A DNA stretch of 64,000 nt from Doryteuthis pealeii (Eukaryota > Mollusca > Cephalopoda > Myopsida > Loliginidae). The translations under genes were made by a program, and so were the position numbers. The DNA lies in NCBI GenBank assembly GCA_023376005.1, contig CM042181.1, positions 22,618,011-22,682,010 on the forward strand, given 5' to 3'. Shown piece by piece: positions 52,501 through 57,983 of the stretch (positions within the stretch are counted from its first letter, which is position 1; the number at the start of each line of letters is the position of its first letter). Under the pieces are notes generated by a model. It saw only the letters and a program-made list of their open reading frames with translations. It ran no database searches and was not told where the DNA came from.

Positions 52501-55500
52501 TTGAATAATCCATTTTCTTATTTACCCCCAGGCTTATCCAAGTTTGAAACCGTTATCTGCATGGACCCGAGATTTAGTTCTACGTATTGACCAACTAAGT
52601 AAATGGGCCGAAACCGCCCATGCTCCCACCATCTTCTGGTTGTCCGGCTTCACTTTTCCCACCGGCTTTTTGACCGCTGTCTTGCAAACATCTGCTCGAC
52701 AAAATAATGTAAGTTTTTAATTTTCTTTTTTAATTTGTATGCACATTAACCAATTTCACATTTCTTACATAGAGACGACAAATTTCACTCCTTGTAGAAA
52801 AGCGTAAAGATGAAAACCCCTGAGGATTTGTTGTCCTGGGTATGATGTTAAATTATCTGATGGTAAGGTTTTCAGTTTGGAGCTCTGGGGAATGTGGAGT
52901 ACCCCTTCATCACCATTATTCCCAGGTCCACTCTGACCTGGAGTGGTAGTATCTGTTAGGGCCCCATCTATGTGTTGTGTCAACTGTTTAATTCAATCTG
53001 ATCTTTATTGTTTTTATTTTCTTCCAGATTTCTGTGGATACTCTTTCTTGGGATTTCACAGTAATGACTGTCAGTGACTCAAACATCACCGGACCGCCAA
53101 AGGTAAAGAAACATTTTTCAATTTTAAAGAAATTTTTCTAAACAAAATATTTGGGAAATTTATGGTATCCCAAATAAGAAGGAATAAAAGACAAGACAAG
53201 TGTTGATATTTCAAAAAGGTTTTTATCATGCCAAAGATTGCTAAAACTTATTCTTTTTAGCGGTCATAAGTCTTGTATATATACAAGTAAGAAATTACAT
53301 AAACACTTATCTTTTTGGTAAAGAGTTCTTTTTGCTGAATTATTTGTGGGTTCATTCATAGTTACGTGCTGCTGCTACATTATTCTAGCCAAAGTTGGGG
53401 GGAATCAATGTTGAACTGTTGAATCAACCTTCAGTTCGGCTGTTTAGTCTTTTCGACTACTTTTTCTATTCTGAAGAAATTTGTATGGGCTTGTTGTATT
53501 TTGGTTGGAGGTAAATTTTATGTGAAATGTAACATTAAAGAAATAAGCAAAACAGTACAAGTAATAAACAAAGAAGTTTGAGTTGTAACAAAAATTGTCC
53601 TTTATTTGTGTATTATAAATTGTATCAAATGAACAACGATTTACAAAGTTTTGTTTGGTTTATGAATTTTCCTTTTTATAAATTCTTATTATTGTTAAAG
53701 CTTACTTGTAGTTTGTTCACCCGATTCAAGGAGGATTGGTATTTGTGACTTGTCTGTTCACTGGCCACTGCCTTTCTGCTTTCTACTACTATGAATCTTC
53801 CCTTCCTCTACTCTCAGAATGTCCATTAGTCAGCAGGAGTTTTGAATTTTTGGCATTGGTCACTCTGGCTTTGTCTATTTTTAGAATACAATCCTTTTTT
53901 CTTTTGTTCCTCCAAACTTGGTCTAACAAGAATCTACAATTTATAAATCATTACAGCAGAAAAAATAATGTTTTGTTTTTTTTTGTTAAATTCCTGAATC
54001 CATTGATTTGGTTGATCCTTTAATTTTTGCTGGAGTTTCATCAACTGTTTGTTTTCTTTACACATAATAAAATATCACCAGGTTTATTCAATCTTGAGAA
54101 AATGAAGATCTCTCTAGACAAGGGAAGCAACTGTGTATAAGATTAACACAAAGTTAGGTAACTAGATGAGAGAAAGAAAGAAGATTTCACCAATTTATTA
54201 TGTAAGAAAACACTTTTAAAAATGAAAAAAAAAAAAGACTGGGGATTAGAGAAGTTGAAATTTGTGAATCTTTTATAAAACCTTCAAGAAAAAAAGAGAA
54301 ATTTGCTTTACCCATAATTAAGAAGAGACACACACACACACACACAACACACGTGTTACAGAATCACCAAATTTATTCAAGCTAGAGAACTGAAGAGTTC
54401 TCTAGACAAGGGAAACAACTGTGTATAAGATGATACAAAGTTTGGTAACTCAAACTTAACATCACCCACCTCCAAATAAAATGGATCACCCACTCCCAAA
54501 TGAATGGATTATCTAATCCCAAATAAAATGGATTGTAGATTATCCAATTTCAAATAGAGTGGATTACCCAGAAGATTAAAGACATACAACAAATGGAATT
54601 TCTTTTGCAAACAAAATCCAAAATTGTCAGAAAATAATTTTATCATTGTTATTGTTTTGCAGGATGGTGTCTACATTAAGGGTTTATACATCCAAGGTGC
54701 TGGTTGGGATCAAAAGAATTCCTGCCTTATTGAAGCCGAACCGATGCAATTGGTTTGTCCAATTCCAACCATTCATTTCCGTCCAGTTGAAAATAAAAAG
54801 AAAACATTAAAAGGTAAAAATCATTTACAATCCAAAAAAAATTTAAAGATTTTGTTTTGGTGTTTTTTTTTAATTTTTTTTAAGCATTTTTCTTTTTTCA
54901 TAATGCTAAGTCTCCTCACAACAACCAAGAATCTATGGGGTTACAAGAGTTTTTGTGTTTTAGGTTAAAAAGGTAGCTTGTTATTTCTGGTGCGTGTTTC
55001 TAGGGTTTGCTTTTAACCCCATCTTATTTGGTGGTCGAACTGAAAAGGAAGGAATTCAAGGAATGAAAAAGGAAAAGATAAAGACAAAAGGTAGTTTATG
55101 ATTTTGGCTTTATTCACCAGTCATAGCCACCATGTGACAAGGAAATATCTCGCTGACCAGTAGTAGTGACTGGACACAGTTAAAGCCTAAACTCAAATGG
55201 CCAAGAGATTCTCTTGGGGGTCGGAAGTGGGTCAGTTTTCATGCACATGTGCGGAGGGTTCTACCAGTGAAGGCTTATGGGAGTTTTTTTTTTTTGTTTA
55301 TTTGAATCTTATTTTAATCCCCACAAATCCTTTTTTTATAATGTCCTTTTGGGGTTTTTATTTTATCTCCATATTCTTCTTTCTCTTTCAACTTGTAGTT
55401 TCCATGAGTTTCCCTTTTAATTTGACATTCATTGTGTGAAATGGACAATTCTCTAATTATTTTCACCAATTCCCTCCCTTATTTTTCCATTGTTATAATT

Positions 55501-57638
55501 CCAAGTCTCATCACATGTGGCCAGTTGAAATAGAATCATGGTAGACAATCATTTACAGTTTGGATTAGATTCAATTTTAGATTTTAGATTTTACAGTAAC
55601 ACTGGAATAAACATGGAGAGTTTTAATTAGCAACAGCTTTGAACCCAGGGTTATCTGAACTGTGCCTCTGAGTTATCAGATGAGCCCAGGGTTATCTGAA
55701 CTGGGCCTCTGAGTTATCAGATGAGCCCCTGAATGTTATCTGAACTGGGCTCTGAGTTATCAGATGAGCCCAGGGTTATCTGAACTGGGCCTCTGAGTTA
55801 TCAGATGATGAGCCCAGGGTTATCTGAACTGGGCCTCTGAGTTATCAGATGAGCCTAGGAAAGTATCTAAAATTAGTGAGATTTAAATTGGCACCCATCA
55901 GGGCCAGACGTATATGGCATGTACTACTTTTCTCCCTGAATGGGAATTGAATAAAAAAAGTGTACACAAAAATATGTCTCCATGTTCCTGATATAATAAG
56001 AATTAATAAAGATGGGATGCAGAGAGAAACAGACAACCTCCAATGAAGAAGATGAAAAATGGCAAAGAAAGAGAAGAAGAATTCAATTGCTGAGAACTTT
56101 AAAAAGTTGAAGATAAAAATGTAACTGTAGACGCAACTTATTAGCTGTTCAGATAAATAGTATTTTAAAATACTGTTTCCTTGAAAATAAGAGCTTCTTG
56201 CAAAATAAGACCTAGCGTGATTTTTCAGGATGATTTTAATAAAAGCTCTCCCCTTAAAATAAGCCCTAGTTGAGAGTGGCATTCCTGAGGATGATGATTG
56301 AAGCAAAGAATTTGTTCCTTGTTCTTCTCTTTGTGGCTTAAATACCGTATATTCTTATGTTTTCCCCGAAAATAAGACCTACCTGCAAAATAAAACCTGG
56401 CGTGATTTTTCAGGATGATTTTAATATATCCCTCCTCTTAAAATAAACCCTAGTTGAGAGCAGCAGACAGACAAAAGAAATAAGTATTCTTCACAATCAC
56501 AACATGCGATGCAAACACTCAACTTACCTCGAAGATAAGCCCAAGTGTTATATTTTGGAGAGAAAATTAATACAAGCCTTGTCTTATTTTGGGGGAAACA
56601 CAATATAAGCACCTCAATAGCGAAGATATAATCATAGTTGGTATCAACATGTTGAATCAAGAAATGAAAAGATAATTTATCGAAAGCGAGGGATTCATAA
56701 ATGTGAATGTTATTCAATCGACTGTTTTTGTTGCGTTGAAGAAATTTCTTGGGAGAAAAAGAAAAACTTTTTATATTTTCGTGTCCAAAACAATTTTGGC
56801 CATTTTTGTAATGTTTTTGTTGTTGTTTTTGTTTCTTAGAAAGAGCCAAACAAAAAGGTAAGCACTCCCCCATACACATACACTCTTCACAAAACACCCT
56901 TCACTGCTCCCGACTGCCCCCCCCCCTCACAGTCACCATCAACTTTTTTTTTTTCTTTGCACTTTTTTGAACATAAAAGCTGAAAATGTTCACAAATTTG
57001 ACAAATAGCACAAAAAAAAGAAAAGAAAATGTAAAGTAGATTTGTTCACAGAACTTTTTAATTTTGCATAAATTTGCATAAATTAACATAATGAAGGAAT
57101 CTAAATTTTCAATTTTTTTCAAAAACAAAAAAATCATTTTTTTTTAACCTGATGTTTGAAAGAAGAAAAAAATATTTTGGTGTCCGCTAAGAAATGAGCA
57201 ATTTTAATTTTTGACCTCACCCACCCCCCACCCCCCAAAAATCTTTGTTAAGCATTGAAGGTAGAAAAGTGAATCAATTTTTGTCTCTTTATCATTTTGG
57301 GGTTTTTTATCAGACGACAATTTAGGAATGAAAATGCAGCGGGGAATTTTGTGAATAAAATGGAAAAGAATTTCCTCTAAAGAAAACAAAAAGGTTAAAA
57401 AAGTTCAGATTCAATGAATTTTGTCTCCAAAGGAAAAAAACAAGATATGTCTCTAAAATTGAAATCAAAATTATAATTAATTATGAAAATTCACAACCCT
57501 AAAAGAATCCTTCTTTTATCATATTTCGTATTCTTCTTTCTTCTTTCAACTTTTGTTTCCATGAGTTGTCTCCCTTTTAATTTGGCACTCATTCTGTTAA
57601 ATGAACAATTCTTTAGAGACTCTAACACAAACCTTTTT

Positions 57639-57703
<65 letters not shown>

Positions 57704-57751
57704 ATCTCTCTCTCTCTGTCTCTTTCTCTCAGCTTCTCTCTCTTTCTCTCT

Positions 57752-57790
<39 letters not shown>

Positions 57791-57950
57791 CTCTCTGTCT
57801 CTCTGTCTCTCTCTGCTCTGTCTCTGTCTCTCTGTCTTTCTCCCTTTCTGTCTCTGTCTTTTTTTGTCTCTGTCTCTCCCTCTCTGTCTGCCCGCCCCTC
57901 TCTCTCAGCTTCTTTGTATCTCTGTGTCTTTCTCTATCTGTCTCTATCTG

Positions 57951-57983
<33 letters not shown>

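Noticed and set aside
56421..56897. 158-codon minus-strand frame in intron 30
   Set aside because: No recognisable domain, overlaps a repeat and has no splice or codon signal.
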